Below, piece after piece: positions 32,304-40,782 of a stretch of 64,000 nt of DNA. Both the position numbers and the translations under genes were made by a program. This DNA comes from Arthrobacter sp. C2 (GTDB lineage Bacteria; Actinomycetota; Actinomycetes; Actinomycetales; Micrococcaceae). A model generated the notes under the pieces. The model made no database searches. It worked only from the letters and a program-made list of their open reading frames with translations, and was not told where the DNA came from. The stretch covers positions 4,278,001 to 4,342,000 of the forward strand of contig CP042428.1 in NCBI GenBank assembly GCA_024207135.1, in the 5' to 3' direction. Position 1 is the stretch's first letter, and the number at the start of each line of letters is the position of its first letter.

Positions 32304-33986
32304 GTGGCTCATATCGACGTATCCGACATCCATTACTTCCTCTCCGACGGCACCCAGTTGCTCGGCGGCGTCACCTTCAAGGTGACAAGCGGCAGCAAGA
32401 CCGCATTGATCGGCCCCAACGGCGCCGGGAAGACGACGCTGTTCAAGATCATCGCCGGCGACCTGAAATCCGACGAGGGTGTGGTCTCCCGCTCCGGAGG
32501 CATGGGCATCATGCGCCAGTTCGTGGGCCAGGTCCGCGACGAGTCCACGGTGCGCGACCTGCTGGTCTCCACCGCCTCGGCGGACCTTGCGGCGGCCGCC
32601 AAGGCCATCGACGAGACCGAGCTGCTGATGATGGAATCCAACGACGAGAAGGTGCAGATGCGCTACGCGCAGGCCATCATCGACTGGGGAGACGCCGGCG
32701 GCTACGAGCTGGAAACCGCGTGGGACAAGGTCTGCATGGCCGCCCTCGGGGTGCCCTTCGACCGCGCATCCCACCGCCTGGCCTCCACGCTCTCGGGCGG
32801 CGAGCAAAAGCGCCTCGTGCTCGAGGCGCTCTTCGAGGGCCCCGACGAGCTGTTGCTGCTCGACGAGCCGGACAACTACCTCGATGTCCCGGGCAAGCGG
32901 TGGCTCGAGGCAACGCTGAACGAGTCGCCCAAGACCGTGCTGTTCATCAGCCACGACCGCGAACTGCTCAACAACGCCGCCAACCGCATCGTCACCCTGG
33001 AACCGGGCCTCTCGGGCGCCACCGCGTGGATCCACGGCGGCGCCTTCGGCTCCTACGTCGACGCGCGCCGGGAACGCAACGAACGCTTCGAGGAGCTGCG
33101 CAAGCGCTGGGACGAGGAACATGCCAAGCTCAAGGAGCTGGTGAACATGTACAAGAACAAGGCGGCGTTCCGCTCCGACATGGCCAACCGCTACCACGCG
33201 GCCCAAACGCGCCTGGCCAAGTTCCTCGAGGCCGGCCCGCCCCAGGCCATCCCGCTGGAACAGAACGTCAACATGAGGCTCAAGGGCGGGCGCACCGCCA
33301 AGCGGGCCATCGTCGCCGAAAAATTGGAGCTCACCGGGCTGATGAAGCCCTTCAGCAACGAGATCTGGTTCGGGGACCGCGTGGCGATCCTGGGCTCGAA
33401 CGGTTCGGGAAAGTCCCACTTCCTGCGCCTGTTGGCTTCCGGTGGCACGGATCCCGAACGCGAGCACCTGCCGGTGGCCGACTTCGAGATCGCCGAGGTC
33501 CCGCACAACGGAACCGTGAAGCTCGGCGCACGGATCCGCCCCGGGTTCTTCGCCCAGACCCACAGCCGCCCGGACCTCATGGGCCGGTCCCTGCTGGAGA
33601 TCCTGCACCGCGGCGACGAACACCGCTCGGGCATGGCCCGGGAGGCGGCCTCGGGCGCGCTGGATGGCTACGGCCTGGCCGGCCAGGCCGAGCAGAAGTA
33701 CGATTCGCTCTCCGGCGGCCAGCAGGCGCGTTTCCAGATCCTGCTGCTGCAGCTTTCCGGCGCGACGCTGCTGCTGCTCGATGAACCGACCGACAACCTC
33801 GACCTGCACTCCGGGGAGGCGCTGGAACGGGCCATCGAATCGTTCGAGGGAACCGTGCTGGCGGTGACCCACGACCGGTGGTTCGCCAGGTCGTTCGACC
33901 GATTCCTGGTGTTCGGTTCCAACGGGAAGGTCTACGAATCCACGGAGCCCGTTTGGGACGAAACCCGGGTGCAGCGGGACCGGTAG
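32304..33986 (+). CDS. ABC-F family ATP-binding cassette protein
   Basis: 560 residues with two ABC domains and no membrane segments. Domain 1 has Walker A GPNGAGKTT, signature LSGGEQKR and Walker B LLLLDEPDNYLD. Domain 2 has GSNGSGKS, LSGGQQAR and LLLLDEPTDNLD. A charged helical linker (RWDEEHAKLKELVNMYKNK) joins them, the ABC-F P-site tRNA-interaction region. ABC-F proteins act on ribosomes as translation factors; some protect against antibiotics. Whether this one gives resistance cannot be told by reading. Gene start GTG 32304. Confidence 0.92.
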   Translation: MAHIDVSDIHYFLSDGTQLLGGVTFKVTSGSKTALIGPNGAGKTTLFKIIAGDLKSDEGVVSRSGGMGIMRQFVGQVRDESTVRDLLVSTASADLAAAAKAIDETELLMMESNDEKVQMRYAQAIIDWGDAGGYELETAWDKVCMAALGVPFDRASHRLASTLSGGEQKRLVLEALFEGPDELLLLDEPDNYLDVPGKRWLEATLNESPKTVLFISHDRELLNNAANRIVTLEPGLSGATAWIHGGAFGSYVDARRERNERFEELRKRWDEEHAKLKELVNMYKNKAAFRSDMANRYHAAQTRLAKFLEAGPPQAIPLEQNVNMRLKGGRTAKRAIVAEKLELTGLMKPFSNEIWFGDRVAILGSNGSGKSHFLRLLASGGTDPEREHLPVADFEIAEVPHNGTVKLGARIRPGFFAQTHSRPDLMGRSLLEILHRGDEHRSGMAREAASGALDGYGLAGQAEQKYDSLSGGQQARFQILLLQLSGATLLLLDEPTDNLDLHSGEALERAIESFEGTVLAVTHDRWFARSFDRFLVFGSNGKVYESTEPVWDETRVQRDR

Positions 33987-34083
33987 GCGGCGCTTTTCCG
34001 GCTGTGGCCAAGGACACGGCCGGAAAATCCGGACCCGGATTTGGGTTCCATTTGGGGCTCTGGTAACGTATAACTCGCTTCAT

Positions 34084-34156
34084 TCCCCCGTAGCTCAATT
34101 GGCAGAGCGTCCGACTGTTAATCGGAAGGTTACTGGTTCAAGTCCATTCGGGGGAG
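34084..34156 (+). tRNA. tRNA-Asn (GTT), copy 2
   Basis: 73 bases with acceptor TCCCCCG/CGGGGGA and the same arms and GTT anticodon as copy 1, from which it differs at acceptor position 4 (C for T) and once in the D-arm region (G for A). The CCA is not encoded. The promoter is clear: TTGGGT (34041-34046), 17 bases, TAACGT (34064-34069), 14 bases to the tRNA. Confidence 0.97.
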
Positions 34157-34166
34157 CGCAAAATGG

Positions 34167-34201
34167 AATCCCCGCTCTCCTTGGGAGAGCGGGGATTTCT
34201 T
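34167..34201 (+). terminator. Terminator after tRNA-Asn copy 2
   Basis: A 14-bp perfect stem (34167-34180 with 34184-34197) closes a TTG loop and is followed by TCTTG. Confidence 0.85.
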
Positions 34202-34318
34202 GTGTCCGGGCAATCTCATACCGTGGGAGTACCCCTTCGGGTTGAGTCGTTTAAGCACGTCCGAGTGGTAGTTTTGGGTTGAGCGGACCGGGCCGGGGCC
34301 GCATGAAATGGAGACAGC

Positions 34319-35194
34319 ATGTCTGGATCGGAATCGACTGGAAGCCAGTACCAGTCAGCGCCAACAACTTTAAAGGGACAAGTGAGCGGTCTGGGCCGCC
34401 TGATCCCGAACCAACTGGCCGACGAAGCCCGCATCGCCGCCAACGTCCTGAAGTCAAAGGGCATCAACGTCGGCGTTGCCGCAGGCGCCGGAATCCTGGC
34501 CCTCGCCCTGCTCGGCCTCATGGTGATCGCACTGGTCGTCGCTCTGGTCATGGGCATCGGCACCGTCATCGCACCGTGGCTTGCCGCGCTGCTGGTGGCC
34601 GCGGGATTCCTGGTCCTGGCCGTCATCCTTGGCTTGTTCGCGTTCCTGAGGGTCAAGAAGGCCATGCCCTTGCTGCCCGAGGAGGCAATCCGCGGATTCC
34701 GGCACGACATCGGCGTGGTGAAGGAAGGCAGCGCCTTCGACGTCTCCACGCTTGACGAGCCACGGCCTTCGAAGAAGAAGGACGAGCAGGATGCGGAGCA
34801 GGCCGGGGAGAAGGAACCCAAGGCCCCGAAGCCGACACACAACGAACTGGTCATCCGCACGCGTGAGCGCCGCGAGGAAATTGCCTTGCACCGCGACGGG
34901 CTGGGGCAGAAACTGGAAGTGCCCCTGCACCTGGGCGAGAAGATCTCCGACGCCGGACAAGCTGCCGGAGATGCCGTGAGCAAGGCCGCCGGCCAAGCCC
35001 GCCACCTCGCGGACACCGCTTCGGAGAAGGTCACCGAAGGCATGGAGCGGGCCACTGAAAAGCTCGCTTCGCTCAGTGGCCTCGAAGGCGAGAACGCCAA
35101 GGAAGCCCTGCGCGAACGCTGGCGTCCGTTGGCCATCATGGCCGGCTCGATGGCGATGTTCGCCGTCTTCCTGCGCAAGCTGCTGCGCAAGTAG
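34319..35194 (+). CDS. Phage holin family/YqjE-like membrane protein fused to a DUF3618-like C-terminus
   Basis: 291 residues. Residues 20-130 have two long hydrophobic helices (GVAAGAGILALALLGLMVIALV and then WLAALLVAAGFLVLAVILGLF) after an amphipathic VSGLGRLIPNQLADEAR start, the YqjE/Act-holin-3 layout. A charged Lys/Glu/Pro linker follows. The C-terminal part starts NELVIRTRERREEIALHRDG, as in DUF3618, runs through an Ala-rich amphipathic coil and ends in a short hydrophobic RPLAIMAGSMAMFAVFL segment. These two modules are usually encoded by separate neighbouring genes. It is probably an inner-membrane envelope or osmotic-stress protein, not a true phage holin. Confidence 0.75.
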   Translation: MSGSESTGSQYQSAPTTLKGQVSGLGRLIPNQLADEARIAANVLKSKGINVGVAAGAGILALALLGLMVIALVVALVMGIGTVIAPWLAALLVAAGFLVLAVILGLFAFLRVKKAMPLLPEEAIRGFRHDIGVVKEGSAFDVSTLDEPRPSKKKDEQDAEQAGEKEPKAPKPTHNELVIRTRERREEIALHRDGLGQKLEVPLHLGEKISDAGQAAGDAVSKAAGQARHLADTASEKVTEGMERATEKLASLSGLEGENAKEALRERWRPLAIMAGSMAMFAVFLRKLLRK

Positions 35195-35318
35195 CCAACT
35201 CCCCGCCCACCGCTTCCGCTTCACCCCCACCCCGGTGGATAAGAGCCGGAGGGCCGAGGCACCCCCCACAACCGGAAAATCTGTCCAAGGATCACGCAGA
35301 CCCACGAAGGAGGCGAGC

Positions 35319-35939
35319 ATGCGCATCATTGGAGCGGGGACACGCGACAATTTCGAATACCGCTTGCTCACCACCTTCTGGACGGTCCCGAACCTGATCA
35401 CCGTTCTCAGGTTCCTGCTGGTTCCGCTGTTCGTCTGGCAGACCCTGGACATGCACTACGGCTGGGCGACGCTCACCCTGGTGATCCTGGGTTCCTCGGA
35501 CTGGATCGACGGCTATGCGGCCCGCCGCCTGGACCAGATCTCAACGGTTGGCAAGTGGCTGGATCCGGTCGCCGACAGGCTTGCCCTGATCGTCATCGCC
35601 ACGACCTTCGTCGCCACCGGCATCGCCCCGGCCTGGCTGGTGTTCTCGATCGTGATTCCCGATATCGTCCTGATCGTCAACACGTGGGTGCTCTTCCGCG
35701 GCAGCCCCAACCTCCCGGTGAGCAACCTTGGAAAGATCCGTACCGCATTGTTGTTGGTCGGGACCCCGTTGCTGCTCATGGGAAACACCGACTGGGGCAA
35801 GGGAACCATCCTGGGGGACATAGCAACGTGGAGCCTGGCACTGGCCTGCGTCCTGCATGTCATCGCGGCGGTCCACTACTTCATACTGGCCCACCGCAAG
35901 GCCAAGGCACTGAAGTCGGGAACTGAATGGTCTGGCTAG
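35319..35939 (+). CDS. CDP-alcohol phosphatidyltransferase family protein
   Basis: 206 residues with about five transmembrane helices. The catalytic motif DWIDGYAARRLDQISTVGKWLDPVADR (DxxDGxxAR-x8-GxxxDxxxD) is complete and binds the CDP-linked donor and metal. The N-terminal TVPNLITVLRF segment is typical of PgsA-like enzymes. The product could be phosphatidylglycerophosphate or another phospholipid head group; the acceptor is undetermined. GAAGGAGG is upstream of ATG 35319. The longer open frame to 35076 is antisense-like and overlaps the previous gene. The end overlaps the next gene by 13 bases. Confidence 0.9.
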   Translation: MRIIGAGTRDNFEYRLLTTFWTVPNLITVLRFLLVPLFVWQTLDMHYGWATLTLVILGSSDWIDGYAARRLDQISTVGKWLDPVADRLALIVIATTFVATGIAPAWLVFSIVIPDIVLIVNTWVLFRGSPNLPVSNLGKIRTALLLVGTPLLLMGNTDWGKGTILGDIATWSLALACVLHVIAAVHYFILAHRKAKALKSGTEWSG

Positions 35940-36838
35940 CGGTCACCGCCGCGATCGCCGGGGCGTTCTTTTTGGCCTTCGGCACCCAACGGCAATCCAG
36001 CGCGGTGCGTGCGAGCGCCGGCGGGTTGAATGTCACGGGTTTGGGGCTGCTGCGACTTTTCCGGACGCCCCGCTGGGTGTTCGGGTTGATCCTGCTGGGG
36101 ATGGGCATGAGCCTGAACGTGTATGCCCTGGCAAGCGCACCCTTGACCGTGGTCCAACCCATTGGCGCCATTGCGCTGGTGATCACCACGGTGGTCAACG
36201 CCAGGGAACACCACATCAAGATGAACCGGCCCACGATCCTGGCGATCACCGCCTGCATGGTGGGCAGCGCGGCATTTGTGTTCCTGGCCATCGAGGTCAG
36301 CGCCAAGGAACACGAGATCACCAGCGGCCAGGAGCTGCTGACGATCATGATCCTGGCCATTGCCGTAGCGGTCTTCGGCGGTGCCGTGGTGCTGTTCCCG
36401 CACAGGCTCAGCGCGTTCTTCTACATCCTCGGGGCCGGGGTCCTCTTTGGATTCGTGGCGGTATTGGTCAGGACCATTTCGGTGGCTCTGCTCGATCCCA
36501 ACGGCCGCTTCATCGCGAATGTTTCCTGGTACTCGATCCTGGCCGTGATCGTCGCGGGACTGCTGGGCTCCTATTTCGTGCAGAACGCGTATTCCAAGGG
36601 ACCGCCCGACCTGGTGATTGCCGGTTTGACCGTGATCGATCCGATCGTGGGCATCTCCATCGGGATTGCGATCTTTGGTGAACTCGATCCCAATGTCCAA
36701 CCCGCCGTGGCGTTGAGCATGGTCGGCGCCGGATGCATTGCTATCGTGGGGGTGATCGCCTTGTCCCGGCACCATCCGGACGTGCTCGAACGCAAGGCAG
36801 AAGCCAAGCGACGAACCAGGATCACCGACGGCAAATAG
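35927..36838 (+). CDS. DMT family transporter (NIPA-like)
   Basis: 303 residues with nine or ten hydrophobic segments. The QPIGAIALVITTVVNA and LTVIDPIVGISIGIAIFGE segments, with the conserved Pro-Ile-Gly pattern repeated in both halves, are typical of EamA/NIPA-type DMT proteins. Eukaryotic NIPA members move Mg2+; bacterial substrates are unclear. It overlaps the phosphatidyltransferase gene by 13 bases, so the two are co-transcribed. The C-terminal tail is basic (KAEAKRRTR). Confidence 0.8.
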   Translation: MVWLAVTAAIAGAFFLAFGTQRQSSAVRASAGGLNVTGLGLLRLFRTPRWVFGLILLGMGMSLNVYALASAPLTVVQPIGAIALVITTVVNAREHHIKMNRPTILAITACMVGSAAFVFLAIEVSAKEHEITSGQELLTIMILAIAVAVFGGAVVLFPHRLSAFFYILGAGVLFGFVAVLVRTISVALLDPNGRFIANVSWYSILAVIVAGLLGSYFVQNAYSKGPPDLVIAGLTVIDPIVGISIGIAIFGELDPNVQPAVALSMVGAGCIAIVGVIALSRHHPDVLERKAEAKRRTRITDGK

Positions 36839-36930
36839 CCGGCATCGATTTCCTGCGACAGCCCAACCAAGACAATGAAACGACAACCGTGGCCTCAAGT
36901 AGTGGTCATGTCAAGGAGTGAACACACCCC

Positions 36931-38118
36931 GTGACGGGCGAGAAACCATTGAAGATCCTGATTGCGGCCGATACCTACCATCCGGATGTGAACGGCGCCG
37001 CGGTCTTTTGCTATCGCCTGGCCACGGCGATGACCGAGCGCGGGCACGAAGTGCACGTCATGGCCACCCGACCGGACAAGGGGCCCACGGTCACCGAGGT
37101 CCTGCCCGAGGCGACCGTCCACCGGCTGCGCTCGCATGGTGTGCCAACGCACGAGTACTTCCGCATTTGCTTCCCCTGGGAGGTCAACCCCGAGATCAAG
37201 GCGCTGATCAACGAGATCAAGCCGGACGTCGTCCACGCCCAATGCCACTACATGATCGGCCAGGGAGCCTTGGCCTACGCGGGCAAGCGGGGCATACGGA
37301 TGGTCGCCACCAACCACTTCATGCCGGAAAACCTGGACCCGTTCCTGCCGTTCCCCAAGTGGTTCAAGCGGATCGTCGCACGCAATTCCTGGCGCGACAT
37401 GGGCAAGATCATGGGCAAGGCGCATGTCGTCACCACCCCGACCCCACTGGCCGCCCGGGCCATGACCCAGTACGCGCGACTGGGCAAGGTGCTCCCGCTG
37501 TCCAACGGCATCGAATCCAGCAATTACGAGCTCGGATCCGCCGAAGCGATCGACCGCAACCCGTATCCCACGATCCTGTTCGTGGGCCGGCTGGCGGTGG
37601 AGAAGAACGTCAACGAACTCATTGACGCCCTGACCCTGATGAAGCACGTCCCGGACGCGCATTTGGAGGTCATTGGCGGCGGCGAGCAGCGGGGCCCGCT
37701 GGAAAAGCTGGCACGCGAAAAAGGCGTGGCCAACCGCGTGCACTTCCTGGGGCACGTCGATGACGAGGAACTGCGCAGCGCCTACCTGCGCTGCGACGTG
37801 TTCTGCCAGCCGGGCACCGCGGAACTGCAATCGCTGGTGACGTTGGAGGCGCTCTCCGCTTCCAAGCCCGTGGTGTTGGCCAACGCCATGGCATTGCCCC
37901 ACCTGGTCGATGACGGCGTCAACGGCTACCTGTTCGAACCGGGGGACCGCGCAGACTTGGCCGACAAGCTGGACTCGATCCTGGCCATGGCCCCCGAGGA
38001 CCTGGCCGTGATGGGCAAGGCGGGCCATGCCAAGGCCGCCCTGCACAGCCACAGCAAGACAATGGACACCTTCGAGGCGATCTATCGGGGCGCGAGCGCC
38101 GAGGACTTCCTGCCCTGA
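36931..38118 (+). CDS. Glycosyltransferase family 4 protein (PimA/MshA-like)
   Basis: 395 residues with the GT-B fold. The N-domain begins KILIAADTYHPDVNGAAVFCYRLA, where the Gly-rich loop binds acceptor and donor, and the C-domain has ILFVGRLAVEKNVNELI and the EX7E-like block PGTAELQSLVTLEALSASKPVV that grips the nucleotide sugar. Related actinobacterial enzymes mannosylate phosphatidylinositol or build envelope glycolipids; proximity to a CDP-alcohol phosphatidyltransferase fits that but does not prove it. Start GTG 36931. Confidence 0.88.
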   Translation: MTGEKPLKILIAADTYHPDVNGAAVFCYRLATAMTERGHEVHVMATRPDKGPTVTEVLPEATVHRLRSHGVPTHEYFRICFPWEVNPEIKALINEIKPDVVHAQCHYMIGQGALAYAGKRGIRMVATNHFMPENLDPFLPFPKWFKRIVARNSWRDMGKIMGKAHVVTTPTPLAARAMTQYARLGKVLPLSNGIESSNYELGSAEAIDRNPYPTILFVGRLAVEKNVNELIDALTLMKHVPDAHLEVIGGGEQRGPLEKLAREKGVANRVHFLGHVDDEELRSAYLRCDVFCQPGTAELQSLVTLEALSASKPVVLANAMALPHLVDDGVNGYLFEPGDRADLADKLDSILAMAPEDLAVMGKAGHAKAALHSHSKTMDTFEAIYRGASAEDFLP

Positions 38119-38244
38119 TCTTCGCGATGGCCAACGGTTTTTGGATGTTGAAGATGAAAACCCGCGACGTAATCCATTAGGATGGCTGGGGATGTTTCAG
38201 TGATCGCCGTTCTTGGCGGATTGTTTGCTGGTCCACCCGGTATT

Positions 38245-38318
38245 GGGGCGGTAGCTCAGTTGGTCAGAGCAGAGGACTCATAATCCTTTTGTCGTGGGTT
38301 CAAGCCCCACCCGCCCTA
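38245..38318 (+). tRNA. tRNA with CAT anticodon (probably elongator tRNA-Met)
   Basis: 74 bases: acceptor GGGGCGG/CCGCCCT (one G-T pair), T8-A9, D-arm GCTC...GAGC, anticodon loop CTCATAA, T-arm GTGGG-TTCAAGC-CCCAC. A CAT anticodon means elongator Met, initiator Met or tRNA-Ile2. The initiator is excluded because the G-C run under the loop is absent. Met is favoured over lysidine-modified Ile2 by overall similarity to actinobacterial elongator Met genes, from memory. Confidence 0.85.
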
Positions 38319-38325
38319 CACCTGG

Positions 38326-38373
38326 ACGGCCTAGTCGGACCCTGCAGACAGGGATTCTGGCTAGGCCGTTTTT
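38326..38373 (+). terminator. Terminator after the CAT-anticodon tRNA
   Basis: ACGGCCTAG (38326-38334) pairs with CTAGGCCGT (38361-38369), followed by TTTTC. Confidence 0.8.
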
Positions 38374-38605
38374 CGTGCTTTCTGCGTTATTTGGCGGGAG
38401 TTTTGGTGGGATTTCCCGCAGAAACCAACCACAACGGGAAACCAAACGGAACGAGGCGCATCCTGCAACCCTCCGCGGCGGTGGCCGCCGACTCCGTTAG
38501 GCTCGAAAGGCCTGGGGGAATCGATCCCGAGGCAGCGACTTCGCCCAAGCAGCGCCCGCAACACGTTAACTCCAAGCATCACCGCCGAAAGGACGAAACC
38601 GGTCC

Positions 38606-39808
38606 ATGCATTGCGTCATCTTCGTCGACCAACACCCCGACACGCTCGGGGGCATGCAAACCTCCGTGCGGCTGCAGCGACGCTTCCTTGAACTGGCCGG
38701 ACACCGGGTCACCATCGTCTCCCCGCGGTACCGCGGCAAGCACGCATCCGACCCGGCAGTCATCGAACTGCCCTCGATTCCGTTGGGTCCGGGGGAATAC
38801 TCGCTGTGCATCCCCGGGAAACGCAGCGACAAGGCCCTGGCACGGGCGATCGCCGGCCGCGGCCCGGTGGACGTGGTGCACATCCAGGCCGATTTCTGGC
38901 AGGCCATCATCGGCTACCGCTTCGCCAAGGAACAGAACCTGCCGGTGGTCCACACCATGCACAACCGCCTCGACGTCGGGATCGCGGCCACCATGCCGTT
39001 CCCGGGACTCGTCCAACGCGGATTCGGCCTGGCCCAGAAGGCCTTCCTGCACACCGGCCGGGGCGTGGCGGCCACGGCGTGGACCTATCTGGCACGTTTC
39101 ACCGACCACGCGCGGCGGGTGACAGCTCCCTCGAGCCACTTCGCCCGGCTGCTGGAACAGGAGGGCGTCTTTGGCGCCGTGGACGTGGTGCCGAACGGCA
39201 TGGACGATGGGATCGCCGCCGAGCTCCTGGCCCAGCCCCCGGCGGCCCGCAATCCGCGCCCGCGCCTGGTGTGGGTGGGCCGGTTCAGCGCCGAAAAACG
39301 CCTGCTTCCCTTCTTGGACGCGGTGGCCCTGGCCAACCTGGATGCCGAGGTCCACGTCTTCGGGGACGGCGCGGACCGCGCCAAGGCCGAAGCCAAGGCC
39401 ACCGCCTTGGACAAGCCAACCGTGCTGATCCGCGGAAAGGTCCCTTACCGGCAAATGCTCGCCGAACTGCGCCGGGCCGATGCCTTGGTGCAGACCTCCC
39501 AGGGATTCGAGACCCAGGGCATGACGGTCTACGAGGCAGCCGCGCTGGGAACCCCGTCGCTGCTCAGCGACCGGGCCATCGCCGAGGACCTGCCCCCGGG
39601 CGTCTACTGGCTCACGGAAGACGACTCGATCGAGGCACTGGCCAAGGCCCTGGACCACTGCGTTTCCCAGGTGCGCGACGGCAGCGGACCGCAGACCGGA
39701 TCCTTCGACCCGGAGTCCTTCCTGCAAAGCCGGCAAACCCGGCTCATGGCCACGGTCTACGAAGAGGCCATCGCGGGCTTTGCCGCCGAGTCGCGCCCGG
39801 GAGCCTAG
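38606..39808 (+). CDS. Glycosyltransferase family 4 protein
   Basis: 400 residues, GT-B fold. N-domain start MHCVIFVDQHPDTLGGMQTS with the Gly-rich acceptor loop, a VVHIQADFW strand, a VVPNGMDDG hinge, then the C-domain with LVWVGRFSAEKRLLPFL and QTSQGFETQGMTVYEAAALGTP, the Glu-x7-Glu donor site. It is distinct from the upstream GT4 gene though of the same family. It may extend envelope glycolipids; no acceptor can be named. A TTAGGCT box near 38498 could be its promoter. The 230 bases before it hold the tRNA terminator and otherwise nothing I recognise. Confidence 0.88.
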   Translation: MHCVIFVDQHPDTLGGMQTSVRLQRRFLELAGHRVTIVSPRYRGKHASDPAVIELPSIPLGPGEYSLCIPGKRSDKALARAIAGRGPVDVVHIQADFWQAIIGYRFAKEQNLPVVHTMHNRLDVGIAATMPFPGLVQRGFGLAQKAFLHTGRGVAATAWTYLARFTDHARRVTAPSSHFARLLEQEGVFGAVDVVPNGMDDGIAAELLAQPPAARNPRPRLVWVGRFSAEKRLLPFLDAVALANLDAEVHVFGDGADRAKAEAKATALDKPTVLIRGKVPYRQMLAELRRADALVQTSQGFETQGMTVYEAAALGTPSLLSDRAIAEDLPPGVYWLTEDDSIEALAKALDHCVSQVRDGSGPQTGSFDPESFLQSRQTRLMATVYEEAIAGFAAESRPGA

Positions 39809-39824
39809 CCAGTCCGCGAAGCGC

Positions 39825-40346
39825 CTACCCCAGCGGCAGCAGGATCGAGGGACGGGTGTCACGGATCGTGAGCAGCGGGTCGATGTACTCCCCGTCCAGC
39901 CGCAGGCCCCAGTGCAGGCAGCGGGCATCGCAGTGGGCACCGGTGGCGATCATCCCGATCTCGTCGCCGGTCCCGACGATCGCACCGACCACCAGGGTGC
40001 TGCGCACCGGTTCGAGGCTGGTGAGCAGGCCCGCGCCGTGGTCGATGACGATGACCGGCCGGTCCACGATGCGCCCCGTGAAGGAAACGATTCCCGCGGC
40101 CGGGGCACTGACGGTGTCCCCGGGGGACCCGGCGAGGTCGACCCCGCGGTGTCCGCTGAGCCAGCGCTTGGCCGGCGGGTCGAAGGCCCTGAGCACCTCG
40201 GGCACCGGCGGCAGCGGCCAGTTCCAGGAACCGGCCGCTGCCGGGGCCGGGTTTGCGCGGACGGGGGACAGCGGGGAGGCCCCGGCCGGGGCCAGCAGCA
40301 CGGCCGCGCCCACCACGAGGCCGGCGAAGGCGGAAACGGTTTTCAT
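39825..40346 (-). CDS. M23 family metallopeptidase, secreted
   Basis: 173 residues with a signal peptide (MKTVSAFAGLVVGAAVLLAPAG) and a LytM/M23 core: the zinc ligands HRGVD and the later C-terminal CLHWGLRLDGEYIDPL, with IDHGAGLLTSLEP and GAIVGTGDEIG strands between. M23 enzymes cut peptidoglycan stem or cross-bridge peptides. A GxHCDARC insert before LHWG offers a disulfide. The start at MKTVS is preferred; ATG 40358 (MLVDMK) is also possible. It is divergent from rpsB, as is common in this group. Confidence 0.85.
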   Translation of the reverse strand: MKTVSAFAGLVVGAAVLLAPAGASPLSPVRANPAPAAAGSWNWPLPPVPEVLRAFDPPAKRWLSGHRGVDLAGSPGDTVSAPAAGIVSFTGRIVDRPVIVIDHGAGLLTSLEPVRSTLVVGAIVGTGDEIGMIATGAHCDARCLHWGLRLDGEYIDPLLTIRDTRPSILLPLG

Positions 40347-40477
40347 GTCCACGAGCATGGGCCCGAACCCGGCGCCCCGCAGCGGGTCGCCGCCGGGCTG
40401 TGGAGCGACTGCTGGGATGTGATGCACGTCCCGCGCTTCTGTGCGGATGGGTCAATTTCGCGGTCCTTGGCCTGTAG

Positions 40478-40782
40478 TACACTGGAACACGCGGTTCTCT
40501 GTGCCTTCTTCTCGCCTGCGCGAAAAGCGGAACACATGAAACCGACTTCGCGCATGAATGATCCATGCAGCCAAATTCCAACACTTTTGTGGCGGATGGC
40601 AGCGTGCGATGGCTAGGCCCACGGTCCGATTCACTTCGGTTGAGGCTTGGCATGACGGTTCTTCCGTTGCTTTCATGCCAGGGGTTGCCTCCAATTCCGG
40701 ATGCGCACCATCAACCGATAACAATGGCAGTTACCGCGGTCCAGCAATGGGCCGGCCAGCTACTGCCGGAAGGAGTTGCGAC
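40478..40782 (+). promoter_or_regulatory. rpsB promoter and long leader
   Basis: TACACT at 40478-40483 is a good -10, placing the start near 40490 and leaving a leader of about 290 bases before rpsB. The leader lacks a convincing gene and is less GC-rich than its surroundings. Long rpsB leaders elsewhere carry an S2-binding feedback structure; here that is inference, since I did not fold the RNA. Confidence 0.35.

Noticed and set aside
32304-33986. Antibiotic resistance role for the ABC-F gene
   Set aside because: The sequence shows the family, but resistance subtypes cannot be separated from housekeeping ones by eye.
38245-38605. Integration site at the CAT tRNA
   Set aside because: No repeat of the tRNA 3' end and no integrase fragment was found nearby.
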